Assembly (NCBI RefSeq): GCF_003254565.1 | Contig: NZ_QJRI01000173.1 | Coordinates: 147,555-211,554, forward strand | Source: Flavobacterium nitrogenifigens | Lineage (GTDB): Bacteria; Bacteroidota; Bacteroidia; Flavobacteriales; Flavobacteriaceae | Reading direction: 5' to 3' | DNA: 64,000 nt | Shown: positions 8,087 to 17,042 of the stretch, one piece after another | Layout: every line of letters starts with the position of its first letter | Numbering within the stretch: the stretch's first letter is position 1 | The notes under the pieces: generated by a model | What the model was told of the DNA's origin: nothing | Seen by the model: the letters and a program-made list of their open reading frames with translations, nothing else | Databases searched by the model: none | Program-made: the position numbers and the translations under genes

Positions 8087-8338
8087 AAACCCGACAGGTT
8101 TCAAGAGCCTGTCGGGTTTATTATTAAAAAGCCTCAGCGAGGCGAAATATTTATAGAAATTAAACCGTCCGAATGTAAAGAGCTCCAGCGGAGCGAAATA
8201 TTGAATTGTAAATAATTTATATGTCGCTCCGCTGGAGCTTTATATTGTAAATGTTTATTTTATTCTATAAATATTTCGCTTCTCCGAAGCTTGCATAAAA
8301 ACACAAAACCCGACAGGTTTCAAAAACCTGTCGGGTTT
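8087..8338. repeat. Composite palindromic element: two CCCGACAGG hairpins around a nested palindrome
   Basis: Left hairpin 8087-8119 (AAACCCGACAGG / CCTGTCGGGTTT) and right hairpin 8306-8338 are near copies. Between them lie nested arms: outer GCGAAATATTTATAGAA (8142-8158) with its exact complement at 8263-8279, and inner AGCTCCAGCGGAGCGA (8181-8196) with its exact complement at 8224-8239. The gap therefore contains no gene. The left hairpin can terminate the CvpA-like gene and the right one the PUL transcript. Another copy of the CCCGACAGG hairpin is at 18737-18769. Confidence 0.85.
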
Positions 8339-8360
8339 AACTATAAAATCAAATATTATT

Positions 8361-10757
8361 TTAAAAATTAATTTCTTTTTTATCTCCTTTCTTTAAAACA
8401 ATTTCTTGTTTTTTATCTCCATAAATCAAAGTTGTTTTTCCTCCATTTTTAGAAGAAATAATTACTCTTTGTATTTTTTTATCACTCCAATTCATTTCAA
8501 TTTCAAATCCGCCTCTGGCGCAGATACCGCTCACAGAACCTTCTGCCCAAGCGTCTGGCAAAGCAGGCAATAGTCGAATTTCATTTTCGTCTGATTGCAC
8601 TAACATTTCAGCAACCGCAGCTGCACCTCCAAAATTACCGTCAATTTGAAATGGCGGATGCGCATCAAATAAATTCGGATAGGTTCCTCCTCCTCTTCTT
8701 GGTTTTTCTGTCTTCTTTCCGTCAGGATCTACGTAGCGAAGCAATTCACGATACATTTTATACGCACGATTTCCGTCCCAAAGTCTTGCCCAAAGATTGA
8801 TTCTCCATCCTTTTGACCAACCTGTGGTTTCGTCGCCTTTTATTTCTAATGTTTTCTTTGAAGCTTCAGCCAAATCTGGAGTTTTTAAAGGTGTAATATG
8901 ATCGCCAGGGAAAAGTCCGAATAAGTGCGATTGATGACGATGTTTTGGTTCATCATCATCCCAATCAAAATACCATTCCTGCAGATTTCCTTTTTTTCCA
9001 ATTTGATACGGATGCAGTTTTGAAAGTGCTGTTTCTAGTTTTTTTCTAAAATCAGCATCCGTATTTAGCACTTTTGAAGCTTTTATGGTTTTATCAAAAC
9101 ATTCGCGAATCATGGCTAAATCTGCAGTTCCTCCGTACAATGTTGCTCCAACAAAACCATCTGCCAATTTATATTGATTTTCTGGTGAAGTTGAAGGCGA
9201 TGTAATTAAGTTTCCGTTTTTATCGGTAACCAACCAACCTAAACAAAATTCAGCAGCACCTTTCATTAACGGATATCCTTCTTTTTTCAAATACCCTAAA
9301 TCTTGTGTAAAAGTATAATGTTCCCAAATATGAGTGCTCAACCACGCTTGCGCCATTGGCCAGCATGCCCACATTGGATCTTCTTTTCCGAACTGTCCCA
9401 CCGGATTGGTCATGGCCCAAATATCAGAATTGTGTGCCGCCGCCCAGCCTTTATCTACTCCGTAAAAAGTCTTCGCTGTAACTTTTCCCGTTACCGAAAG
9501 ATTTTTAATAAAGCTCAAAAGTGACGAATGCATTTCGGAAAGATTGGTGTTTTCTGCCAGCCAGTAATTTTCTTCCAGATTGATATTCATCGTATAATTA
9601 CTGCTCCAAGGCGGATTCACATACGGATTCCAAAGTCCTTGCAAATTGGCTGGAACACCCAAAGTTCTTGACGAACTTATCAATAAATAACGTCCGAAAT
9701 TGAAATATAGAATTTCTAGGTTTTTATCTTCTTTTCCGTCAGCATACCGTAATAAACGTTCGTCGGTCGGTAAATCTGGAGCGGTTGTTTTTCCTAAATC
9801 TAAATTGACACGATTAAAGAATTTTTGATAATCGGCAATATGAGATTCTTTTAGTTTGTCGAATGCTTTTGCATAGGCATTATTCAGATTTTGCAAAGCA
9901 ATCGAAACATCATCTAAACCTTCTGACGCAGGATTTTTATCAAAACCATTAAAACTTGTCGCAACAGAAACAAAAATTGTAGCTTCGGTTGCGTCTTTTA
10001 AAGTCAACGTTTCTCTAGAGCTTGTAACCGTTCCGTCTGTTTTTTTAATTTGGACTAAACCTGTAAATCGTGTTCCTCTTTCTTTTAAGCTCAAATATTT
10101 TTGAGGTACATTATATCCCGCGTTTTCATGAATTGGTGCAGAGCCTGTTAAAACCAAAATATTATTTCTTACCTCAACATTTGATTTTAAAAGGCTTTTT
10201 AGATTAATATCAAAATTTAAAGCTCCTTTTTGATCGGCCGTCAATTTGATAATCATGACTTTATCTGGAGCCGATACGAAATATTCGCGTGTATATTTTA
10301 TGCCCGCCATTTCATAACTTACTTTCGAAATGGCATTCGAAAGATCCAATTCTCTATGATAATTTACTGCTTTGCCTTTTTCAGAATTATTAATTTCTAA
10401 TGTTCCTAAAGGCGCATACGACTCGGAGTTTTTTCCTTGAACTTTTTTATTGAGTTCTTCTGCCAGTTTGTAATTTTCCTTTTGTAAAGCTTCACGAATT
10501 GCCGGAATGTTTTTATAAGCTTCAGGACTCATATTGGCATTTACGGGTTCACCTGACCAAAGCGTAATGTCATTCAAATAAATTTTATCCGAATTGGCTC
10601 CTCCAAAAACGGTTGCTCCCATTTTTCCGTTTCCTAAAACTAAGCTTTCCTCAAAGAATTCAGCGGGTTGTTTATACCATAAAACATTTTTGGATTGCGC
10701 CGAAATGTTTGTGTAGCAAGACGTGAGAAGTAAAATGAAAAATGTTTTTTTAATCAT
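8361..10757 (-). CDS. GH95 glycoside hydrolase, probable alpha-L-fucosidase
   Basis: A 798-residue secreted protein with a signal peptide ending around residue 20 (TNISAQ). It is full length for GH95: N-terminal beta domain (LGNGKMGATVFGG), helical barrel and C-terminal domain. The residues expected for the inverting mechanism are present: Asn391 and Asn393 in TMNINLEENYW, candidate acid Glu526 in SPSTSPENQY and Asp706 in FQIDGNFGG. GH95 enzymes mainly remove alpha-1,2-fucose, as on the galactosyl side chains of xyloglucan; some act on galactose. It is the distal gene of the PUL, so export to the periplasm or cell surface and action on imported oligosaccharides fit. Confidence 0.92.
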   Translation of the reverse strand: MIKKTFFILLLTSCYTNISAQSKNVLWYKQPAEFFEESLVLGNGKMGATVFGGANSDKIYLNDITLWSGEPVNANMSPEAYKNIPAIREALQKENYKLAEELNKKVQGKNSESYAPLGTLEINNSEKGKAVNYHRELDLSNAISKVSYEMAGIKYTREYFVSAPDKVMIIKLTADQKGALNFDINLKSLLKSNVEVRNNILVLTGSAPIHENAGYNVPQKYLSLKERGTRFTGLVQIKKTDGTVTSSRETLTLKDATEATIFVSVATSFNGFDKNPASEGLDDVSIALQNLNNAYAKAFDKLKESHIADYQKFFNRVNLDLGKTTAPDLPTDERLLRYADGKEDKNLEILYFNFGRYLLISSSRTLGVPANLQGLWNPYVNPPWSSNYTMNINLEENYWLAENTNLSEMHSSLLSFIKNLSVTGKVTAKTFYGVDKGWAAAHNSDIWAMTNPVGQFGKEDPMWACWPMAQAWLSTHIWEHYTFTQDLGYLKKEGYPLMKGAAEFCLGWLVTDKNGNLITSPSTSPENQYKLADGFVGATLYGGTADLAMIRECFDKTIKASKVLNTDADFRKKLETALSKLHPYQIGKKGNLQEWYFDWDDDEPKHRHQSHLFGLFPGDHITPLKTPDLAEASKKTLEIKGDETTGWSKGWRINLWARLWDGNRAYKMYRELLRYVDPDGKKTEKPRRGGGTYPNLFDAHPPFQIDGNFGGAAAVAEMLVQSDENEIRLLPALPDAWAEGSVSGICARGGFEIEMNWSDKKIQRVIISSKNGGKTTLIYGDKKQEIVLKKGDKKEINF

Positions 10758-10772
10758 ATTTGGTTATATTAT

Positions 10773-10867
10773 CCTAACAGGTTTTAAAAACCTGTTAGGT
10801 ATTTATTTTTTATCTAAACTAATAAAAAAATCTAGTGATACCTAACAGGTTTTGGAAACCTGTTAGG
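10773..10867. repeat. Pair of CCTAACAGG palindromes
   Basis: Two hairpins, CCTAACAGGTTT..AAACCTGTTAGG at 10773-10799 and 10841-10867, lie between the GH95 and esterase genes. They are sequence relatives of the CCCGACAGG hairpins at 8.1, 8.3 and 18.7 kb and look like one REP-like family with two sequence variants. Confidence 0.75.
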
Positions 10868-10888
10868 ATAAAAACCTATAATCAATCA

Positions 10889-10982
10889 GATGTTCCTATG
10901 GAACATTATTACGGGACGTTTATTTTTTCATCAACGGATTTCATCCATTGCTACCGATGAAATGTTCCTAGGGGAACATATA
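10889..10982. repeat. GTTCC-GGAAC palindromic repeat
   Basis: The region starts with ATGTTCCTATGGAACAT and ends with ATGTTCCTAGGGGAACAT, with ATCAACGGATTTCATC..GATGAAAT between them. It is another palindromic intergenic element with no coding signal. Confidence 0.5.
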
Positions 10983-11042
10983 TCGTTGCGAATTATTTAG
11001 CTATTTACTGGGGACTGAGGACTAATCACTAACGACTAATAA

Positions 11043-12989
11043 CTACTTACTCACTTTATATTTTTCATTCGCCGTTAGCATTTCCCAATTATCCGTTCTA
11101 AATGGCGATGCTGGGAATTTTTCTTTATTGAAAAGATTGATTTGTGTATCGTCATCTGCCCAACCGTAATGCACAGCAACGGGGTTTTGAACTTTATCAC
11201 TTGAAACGATTATTTTGTTGTCTTTAATTATCGCTTTCGCGGAATGAAAAACTTTGTCTGCGCCTGCAATTTCGAAACCTTTTAATTCATCATTATTTGG
11301 CGTTGATAATCCGCTGCCGATGTTATCGAAAGTAAGGATAATTTCGTTTCCTTTTATTGTTTGAGATTTATAAGTTGGGCCGCTGTAAACTTGTTTTTTA
11401 CCATAAAGATTGTTCATCGCAATGGCAGCCAGACGTAATCCAATGTCTTGTTTGTTGGTTGGATGAATGTCTTTTGCATTTCCGATATCGGTTGTAACCG
11501 CCATTCCGGTGTTTGGCAATTTTAAAGTTTCCGATTGTGCTTCGCGAAGTTCTGCCCAACGGCTTCCTTTTTGGCTATTGCCTCCGAACTCATCAAAAGT
11601 GGACAATTGAACGAAATAAAAAGGGAAGTTTCCTTGTTTGAATTTGCTTCGCCAATCGTTGATCATTACAGGAAATGATTTTTTGTATTCTGCCGCTCTC
11701 CAAACATTCGCTTCTCCTTGATACCATAAAGCACCTTGAATAGCATAAGGAACCAACGGATTTACCATTGCATTGTACAATAATGACGGATAACTGTTTG
11801 GTGAAACTTCGATTCTCACTTTTACAACATTGAATTTCCAAAGTCCTTCAAGCGGTACATTAGAATCTTTAAAATCGATTTTCAAATCGGCTGGATCGCC
11901 GTAAATTCCGCCGCCGCCACTATAGTCTGTAATTCTTACTGCGATTACGTTTGTTCCTTCTTTTAAGACATTAGCTGGAATTTTGTAAATTCTTTTAGCA
12001 TCCCAAAGATTATTCGTTCCAACTTCAACTCCGTTTACATAAGTTTTATCTTCATCATCTACTTTTGCTAAATGTAAAACGGCTTCTTTTTTAGCCTGTT
12101 CTGCTGTTAAAACAATTGTTTTTCGCATCCAGACAATTCCGTCGATATTGCCAATCTGTTGGTTTTCCCAAAGTGAAGGAACTTTTATTTCTGGCCAGTT
12201 TTTGTCTTGGAAATTTGGGTCTTTAAATTGCTCTTCGTTTTCCATCGAAACATCAAAACCTTGCACTTTTTTCAGATTATCTAAAACCGATTTTTTATAC
12301 GTTTCAAAAATGGCATTGATATCTACGGTTGGAACATCGGCAATCATGGCTTTAAAATCTGGGCTGTTTTCAAAAGCTTCACGGCTTGTCCAGGTTTCCA
12401 CATTGGTTCCGCCCCAGGAAGTATTGATGATTCCGATTGGGATTTTTAATTCTGAATATAATTTTCTAGCAAAATAATATCCGACTGCTGTAAAGTTCCC
12501 AACATTTTCCTTATTGGCTTCTTCCCATTTCCCTTGTTTTAAATTGTCTTTTGGAGTTCCGCTTAAATCCTGTGCAACACCAAAATGGCGAATCATTGGA
12601 TAATTGGCACTGCTAATTTCTTTTTCAGCATTCATGGTTTTGAAAACCTGAAATTCCATATTCGATTGTCCGCTGCAAATCCAAACTTCTCCAACCAAAA
12701 CATTTTTGATCGTGATTTTATTTTTTCCGATAATGATCAATTCGAATGGTCCGCCGGCTTTTTCCGCATTCAAATTTACCGTCCATTTTCCGTTTTTATC
12801 GGCTGTTGTTTTCTTGATTTGTTTGTTGAAATGAACTTCTACGCTTTCATTCGCATCAGCAAAACCCCAAATCGGAATTTGTTTGTCTCTTTGGAGTACC
12901 ATTCCGTCAGAGAATATTAAAGGCATTCTTACATTAGCGCTAGATATCACACTAAATATCAACAAAATAAAAACTATTGCTTTTTTCAT
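11043..12989 (-). CDS. SGNH-type carbohydrate acetylesterase (sialate O-acetylesterase family)
   Basis: A 648-residue secreted esterase with a signal peptide ending near SSANV (residue 19). The SGNH/SASA motifs are clear: nucleophile Ser109 in WICSGQSNMEFQ, oxyanion Gly/Asn region in GIINTSWGGTNVETW, WYQGEANV, and the C-terminal Asp-x-x-His context in AKDIHPTNKQD. Between the blocks, about residues 265-375, is a GH2-like jelly-roll insert (WMRKTIVL, VNGVEVG, GTNVIAVRITDY). The family is named for sialate 9-O-acetylesterases, but in plant-polysaccharide PULs members deacetylate hemicelluloses; O-acetylated galactose of xyloglucan is the likely substrate here (inference). Confidence 0.88.
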   Translation of the reverse strand: MKKAIVFILLIFSVISSANVRMPLIFSDGMVLQRDKQIPIWGFADANESVEVHFNKQIKKTTADKNGKWTVNLNAEKAGGPFELIIIGKNKITIKNVLVGEVWICSGQSNMEFQVFKTMNAEKEISSANYPMIRHFGVAQDLSGTPKDNLKQGKWEEANKENVGNFTAVGYYFARKLYSELKIPIGIINTSWGGTNVETWTSREAFENSPDFKAMIADVPTVDINAIFETYKKSVLDNLKKVQGFDVSMENEEQFKDPNFQDKNWPEIKVPSLWENQQIGNIDGIVWMRKTIVLTAEQAKKEAVLHLAKVDDEDKTYVNGVEVGTNNLWDAKRIYKIPANVLKEGTNVIAVRITDYSGGGGIYGDPADLKIDFKDSNVPLEGLWKFNVVKVRIEVSPNSYPSLLYNAMVNPLVPYAIQGALWYQGEANVWRAAEYKKSFPVMINDWRSKFKQGNFPFYFVQLSTFDEFGGNSQKGSRWAELREAQSETLKLPNTGMAVTTDIGNAKDIHPTNKQDIGLRLAAIAMNNLYGKKQVYSGPTYKSQTIKGNEIILTFDNIGSGLSTPNNDELKGFEIAGADKVFHSAKAIIKDNKIIVSSDKVQNPVAVHYGWADDDTQINLFNKEKFPASPFRTDNWEMLTANEKYKVSK

Positions 12990-13104
12990 TAATTCTTAAT
13001 TTAAATAATTAAAACAACAAAAGTGATATAAAAAAACATAAGCTCATTTTTGAATTTTACTTAATTTTACTTATATCACTGATGTGTTTTTGGGGCTATA
13101 TTTT

Positions 13105-14613
13105 TTACTTTAATCCATCCAATAAAGCATTTAATGCTTGGGCATCATAAACTGTGTTATTACTTCTATCAAATAACGACATTGTATTTACTCCTAAATT
13201 TCCAGCATCCCAATAAAAAGGAATTAACCCATTAGCTTTAGATTGTTTTACTACATATTTTAAGAAATAAGCTCTTGATGCTAAATGTAAAGTTAAATCA
13301 TCTCCAGTCAAGTTAGTGCGTTTTATAGCTCCAAATTCTCCTAAAATTACTGGAATTCCTTTGTCTACAAATTGCGTTTTCATAGAAAGGAAGAATTTAT
13401 CTAAATCTGCTTCTTCTCCCCATGTTGCGTTACGAGTAAGATCTGTTGATGAATGATATTCTTTTCCCCAATAGTAGAACATTTTCCCCCAGTCAGCATC
13501 TTTGTCCATTAAAGCAAATTGATATGGTGTATAATAATGAACTTCTGCCATCATTCTGTTAGGCACTTTATCTGTTGGCAAAGTTGTCATTAATTTATTT
13601 GTTTTTTCAATATCGGTTGATGGACCTTGTACGATTAAATTACGATATGCATTTTTTCCTCCAGTAGAACGAACGGCATCAATAAAAGTTTGGTGATAAG
13701 AAGTTAAAACAGCCATTTGCGTTGCGTTTTCAACATTTGGTTCATTGGCACTTGCAAAAAGAAGATGTTCATCAAAACCTCTCAATTCAGTTGCGATTTG
13801 TTCCCAGAATGCTTTTTGTTTAGCATTATTTGCGTCTTTTTTAGCTTCTGTAACATTATTTTCAAGCCAACCATTATCCCAGTGAATGTTAACAATAACA
13901 TACATATCATTATCTACACAATATTGCACAACCTCTTTTACTCTGTTAAGCCAATCTGCTTTTATTTGCGCTTTTTCAGCATTAGCTAAATACTGATTCC
14001 ATGAACATGGAATTCTAATTGCATTAAAACCATTCGCTTTTACCAAGTCTATTAGCTCTTTAGTTACTTTAGGATTTCCCCATGCTGTTTCTCCTCCTGT
14101 TGCTTCTAATGTATTTCCTATATTCCAGCCTAATTTCATTTTTGCCGCCAATTGAACTGCCGTACTGCTCATTCCTGTAGCATCTGCAGGAAGCGGATTT
14201 GTATTATAGCTTGGATATGTGCCATCAACTGCTTTTCCTGCTGCCTGAGAAACTTTTATTTGTAAAGGTTTTGCCTCTCCCGAAGTTAATGTTATAATTC
14301 CTGTTCTTGCGGTTAAAGTCGTATTCTCTAATACAGTAACCTGAACAACCGTAGTTCCTGTAGTTCCTGCCACTTTGCTGAGCTTTATCCAGCTTGCGTT
14401 TGAGATTTGTAATAGCCAAGCTGTAGCTTCACTATTAATGGTTATCTCAGCATTACTTTCTGCACTTTGAAAATCAATTTTATCTGTGTTTACTGTTAAT
14501 CCTTTTACAGTCAAATTTTGTGCTGTTTCTTTATCAGAACTGCATGCTAAAACTCCTAAAAATGCAAAAGATAAAAGCACGCTTGCAAGGTAATCTCCAA
14601 TTGTTTTTTTCAT
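13105..14613 (-). CDS. BACON-GH5 endo-glucanase, probable endo-xyloglucanase (GH5_4-like)
   Basis: A 502-residue lipoprotein with lipobox Cys24 (FLGVLACSS). A BACON domain spans about 32-125 (ends ITLTSGEAKPLQIKVSQAAG). The GH5 barrel follows: LGWNIGNTLEA, FNAIRIPCSW, VNIHWDNGW, acid/base Glu291 in FASANEPN, HYYTPYQF, and nucleophile Glu426 in VILGEFGA. BACON-GH5 of the GH5_4 type is the surface endo-xyloglucanase in Bacteroides xyloglucan loci, so this is the likely backbone-cleaving enzyme that starts degradation at the cell surface. An identical 21-bp element, also found before the susC leader ORF, ends 9 bases upstream of its ATG. Confidence 0.92.
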   Translation of the reverse strand: MKKTIGDYLASVLLSFAFLGVLACSSDKETAQNLTVKGLTVNTDKIDFQSAESNAEITINSEATAWLLQISNASWIKLSKVAGTTGTTVVQVTVLENTTLTARTGIITLTSGEAKPLQIKVSQAAGKAVDGTYPSYNTNPLPADATGMSSTAVQLAAKMKLGWNIGNTLEATGGETAWGNPKVTKELIDLVKANGFNAIRIPCSWNQYLANAEKAQIKADWLNRVKEVVQYCVDNDMYVIVNIHWDNGWLENNVTEAKKDANNAKQKAFWEQIATELRGFDEHLLFASANEPNVENATQMAVLTSYHQTFIDAVRSTGGKNAYRNLIVQGPSTDIEKTNKLMTTLPTDKVPNRMMAEVHYYTPYQFALMDKDADWGKMFYYWGKEYHSSTDLTRNATWGEEADLDKFFLSMKTQFVDKGIPVILGEFGAIKRTNLTGDDLTLHLASRAYFLKYVVKQSKANGLIPFYWDAGNLGVNTMSLFDRSNNTVYDAQALNALLDGLK

Positions 14614-14622
14614 TTTGGTTTG

Positions 14623-14643
14623 GTTTAAGTTAAGTGTAAGTTT
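14623..14643 (-). promoter_or_regulatory. 21-bp 5'-UTR element, copy in front of GH5
   Basis: On the minus strand the element is built of AACTTA/ACTTAA words (AAACTTACACTTAACTTAAA). It is identical over 21 bases to 32108-32128, and both copies end 9 bases before an ATG. A looser copy precedes susC (31863-31884). It may be a translation-enhancing leader or a shared transcript start region. Confidence 0.6.
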
Positions 14644-14711
14644 TTAAAATAAACGCCAGCTGGTACATGGGCTGGCGTTAATAGTTTGGTTATTTTATAG
14701 CAATATCAGTT

Positions 14712-16949
14712 TTATTTAACTGTAATATCTACTTTGAATTTTAAATCTCTTGAAGAGTTACCTAAATTCAAAGTATATTTTCCAGGTTCTACTGTCCATT
14801 TCTTAGAAGCAACATCATAATAAGCCAATTCTTTAACTGGCACTTTGATCGTTACTTTTTCTGAACCTCCAGCTTTAACAGCAACTTTTTTGAAACCTTT
14901 TAATTCTTGTGCTGCACGAGTAATTTTAGAATCAGGTTTTGAAGTATATAATTGAACCACTTCTTTTCCTTCAACATTCCCTACATTTTTAACTTCTAAA
15001 GAAACTTCAATTACATCTGTTAAAGCATAAGCTGTTTTATTCGTTTTTGGATTTCCAAAAGCAAAATTAGTGTACGATAATCCGTAACCAAAAGGATATA
15101 ATGGCGTTACATTTTTAGTATCAAACCAACGGTATCCAATTAAAAGTCCTTCCGCATAATTTACCGTTTTGTCTCCAGGGAAACTGTTTGTAGCATGTGC
15201 AGGAGAATCTTTTAAAGCAACAGGCATTGTCCAAGGTAATTTTCCAGACGGATTTACTTTTCCTAAAATAACATCAGCCAAAGCATTTCCACCTTCAGAA
15301 CCGTTGAACCAGCTCCAAACTAAAGCTGAAGATTTTTTGCTTACTTCATTAATATCAAAAGGAGCACCAGCTACCATTACAACAATCGTTTTTGGATTAG
15401 CTTCTATTACTTTTTTGATTAATTCTTCTTGTCCAAAAGGCAAGTGTAAGTCTCTTCTGTCTGAAGCTTCTGTTTCGTAATCACGGTTTGAACCCGCAAA
15501 AACAATTGCTACATCAGAGTTCTTAGCTGCTTCTACTGCTTCTTGAACTTTTGCTGGATCTAATTGGTCAATTGTAACAGGACCATTAGCCGTAATATTT
15601 CCTAAATTTCCTCTGTTCTTTTTATCGTAACGCTCTAAATATCCTTCAGCATAATTGATTTTAACTGATGCAGGAAGTCTATTTTTAAGACCTTCAAGCG
15701 GTGTAACTTCTCTTTTGGTTTTTACTCCCGCTCCAAATCCGCCCAAAGCGTTTTTCTTTGTCGCGTTGTTTCCGATAACGGCAATAGATTTTACTCCATC
15801 CAGTTTTAATGGTAATGCATTGTTTTCGTTTTTCAACAATACGATTGCTTCAGCTGCAATTTTGTAAGCGTCTTGATAATGTGCTTCGGTTGCGATGCTT
15901 CCTTTTGCGCGCTCGCCTCCGCCCATTGCTTTCACTTGGAATAAAACTCTTAAAATACGTTTTACATGCAGATCGATTTCTTTCTCAGAAACTTCTCCAG
16001 ATTTAACTGCAGCAATTAATTTATCGGCTAAGAAAAATTCGTTGAAAGGTTTTGGAGTTCCCATTTCAATATCTAAACCGCTTTTCAATGATTTTGCTGT
16101 AGAATGCACCGCAGCCCAATCTGAAACTACAACGCCTTTAAATCCCCATTCGTCACGAAGGATTTTATTTAGCATATAATCGTTCTCACATAAATATTCG
16201 CCTCTGAATTTATTGTAAGCCCCCATTATACTATACGCTTTTGCTTCTTTTACCGAAGCTTCAAAAGCTGGAAGATAAATTTCGCGAAGCGTACGCTCAT
16301 CAATTTGAACATCAACAAAATCACGATTCGTTTCCTGATTGTTTGCCGCGTAATGTTTTACACACGCCATTACATCTTTTTCTTGCAAACCAACAATCAA
16401 AGGCACAGCGATTTTTTTGTTTAAGAACGGATCTTCAGACATATACTCGTAAGTTCTTCCTCCAAGCGGTGTTCTCACCATATTGATGGCTGGAGAAAGC
16501 AACATGTCTTTGTCTCTTGCACGCAATTCTTCTCCTAAACTGGTTCCAAAAGTATGTGCCATTTCAGCATTCCAAGTTGCTGCCAAAGCACCTCCCGCAG
16601 GATAGTAAGTTGCAAAATCGTTTGTCCATCCTGCTGGAGCCCAATTATCTCTTGAGATCTCTTCACGAACTCCCAGTGGACCATCGGCCATTTTTAATTC
16701 TGGAATTCCTAAACGTTTTACACCTGCATTGGCAAACATGCTGTTTCCGTGAAGCATTCCGATTTTTTCTTCTAATGTCATTTGCGAAATCAGTTTGTCG
16801 ATTTCTGCATCATGGTCTGTACTTATTTCTTTTCCAACGTATTCTTCGGTCTGCGCCGAATTTGAAGCCGTTGTCTGTGCATCGTTTTTACATGAAGTAA
16901 AGAACGCAAAAACTAGAGCTGATGAAAGGAATATCATTTTGTTTTTCAT
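14712..16949 (-). CDS. GH3 beta-glucosidase (lipoprotein)
   Basis: A 745-residue enzyme with lipobox Cys20 (FAFFTSCKN), so it is membrane-anchored, probably facing the periplasm. It has the standard GH3 architecture: TIM barrel with KHYAANNQE (about 198) and nucleophile Asp277 in GVVVSDWAAVHS, then the alpha/beta sandwich (IVFAGSNRDYETEASDRRDL holds the probable acid/base region), and a fibronectin-III-like C-terminal domain (VSLEVKNVGNVEGKEVVQLY). It would remove beta-linked glucose from the non-reducing end of trimmed xyloglucan oligosaccharides. It lies between GH39 and GH5 in the same direction. Confidence 0.95.
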   Translation of the reverse strand: MKNKMIFLSSALVFAFFTSCKNDAQTTASNSAQTEEYVGKEISTDHDAEIDKLISQMTLEEKIGMLHGNSMFANAGVKRLGIPELKMADGPLGVREEISRDNWAPAGWTNDFATYYPAGGALAATWNAEMAHTFGTSLGEELRARDKDMLLSPAINMVRTPLGGRTYEYMSEDPFLNKKIAVPLIVGLQEKDVMACVKHYAANNQETNRDFVDVQIDERTLREIYLPAFEASVKEAKAYSIMGAYNKFRGEYLCENDYMLNKILRDEWGFKGVVVSDWAAVHSTAKSLKSGLDIEMGTPKPFNEFFLADKLIAAVKSGEVSEKEIDLHVKRILRVLFQVKAMGGGERAKGSIATEAHYQDAYKIAAEAIVLLKNENNALPLKLDGVKSIAVIGNNATKKNALGGFGAGVKTKREVTPLEGLKNRLPASVKINYAEGYLERYDKKNRGNLGNITANGPVTIDQLDPAKVQEAVEAAKNSDVAIVFAGSNRDYETEASDRRDLHLPFGQEELIKKVIEANPKTIVVMVAGAPFDINEVSKKSSALVWSWFNGSEGGNALADVILGKVNPSGKLPWTMPVALKDSPAHATNSFPGDKTVNYAEGLLIGYRWFDTKNVTPLYPFGYGLSYTNFAFGNPKTNKTAYALTDVIEVSLEVKNVGNVEGKEVVQLYTSKPDSKITRAAQELKGFKKVAVKAGGSEKVTIKVPVKELAYYDVASKKWTVEPGKYTLNLGNSSRDLKFKVDITVK

Positions 16950-17042
16950 AGATAGTTAGGTGTTTTTTTATTTAAAGATTTTGAGCCTCACACATATTCT
17001 TTAAATACCGTTAATATTATGTATTTGTGGTTTTCTCTAAAA

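Noticed and set aside
12148..12920. Two plus-strand ORFs of about 110 codons opposite the esterase gene
   Set aside because: Fully inside the SGNH esterase frame; no start signal or domain. Similar shadows in the GH3, GH5, GH97 and GH2 genes were ignored for the same reason.
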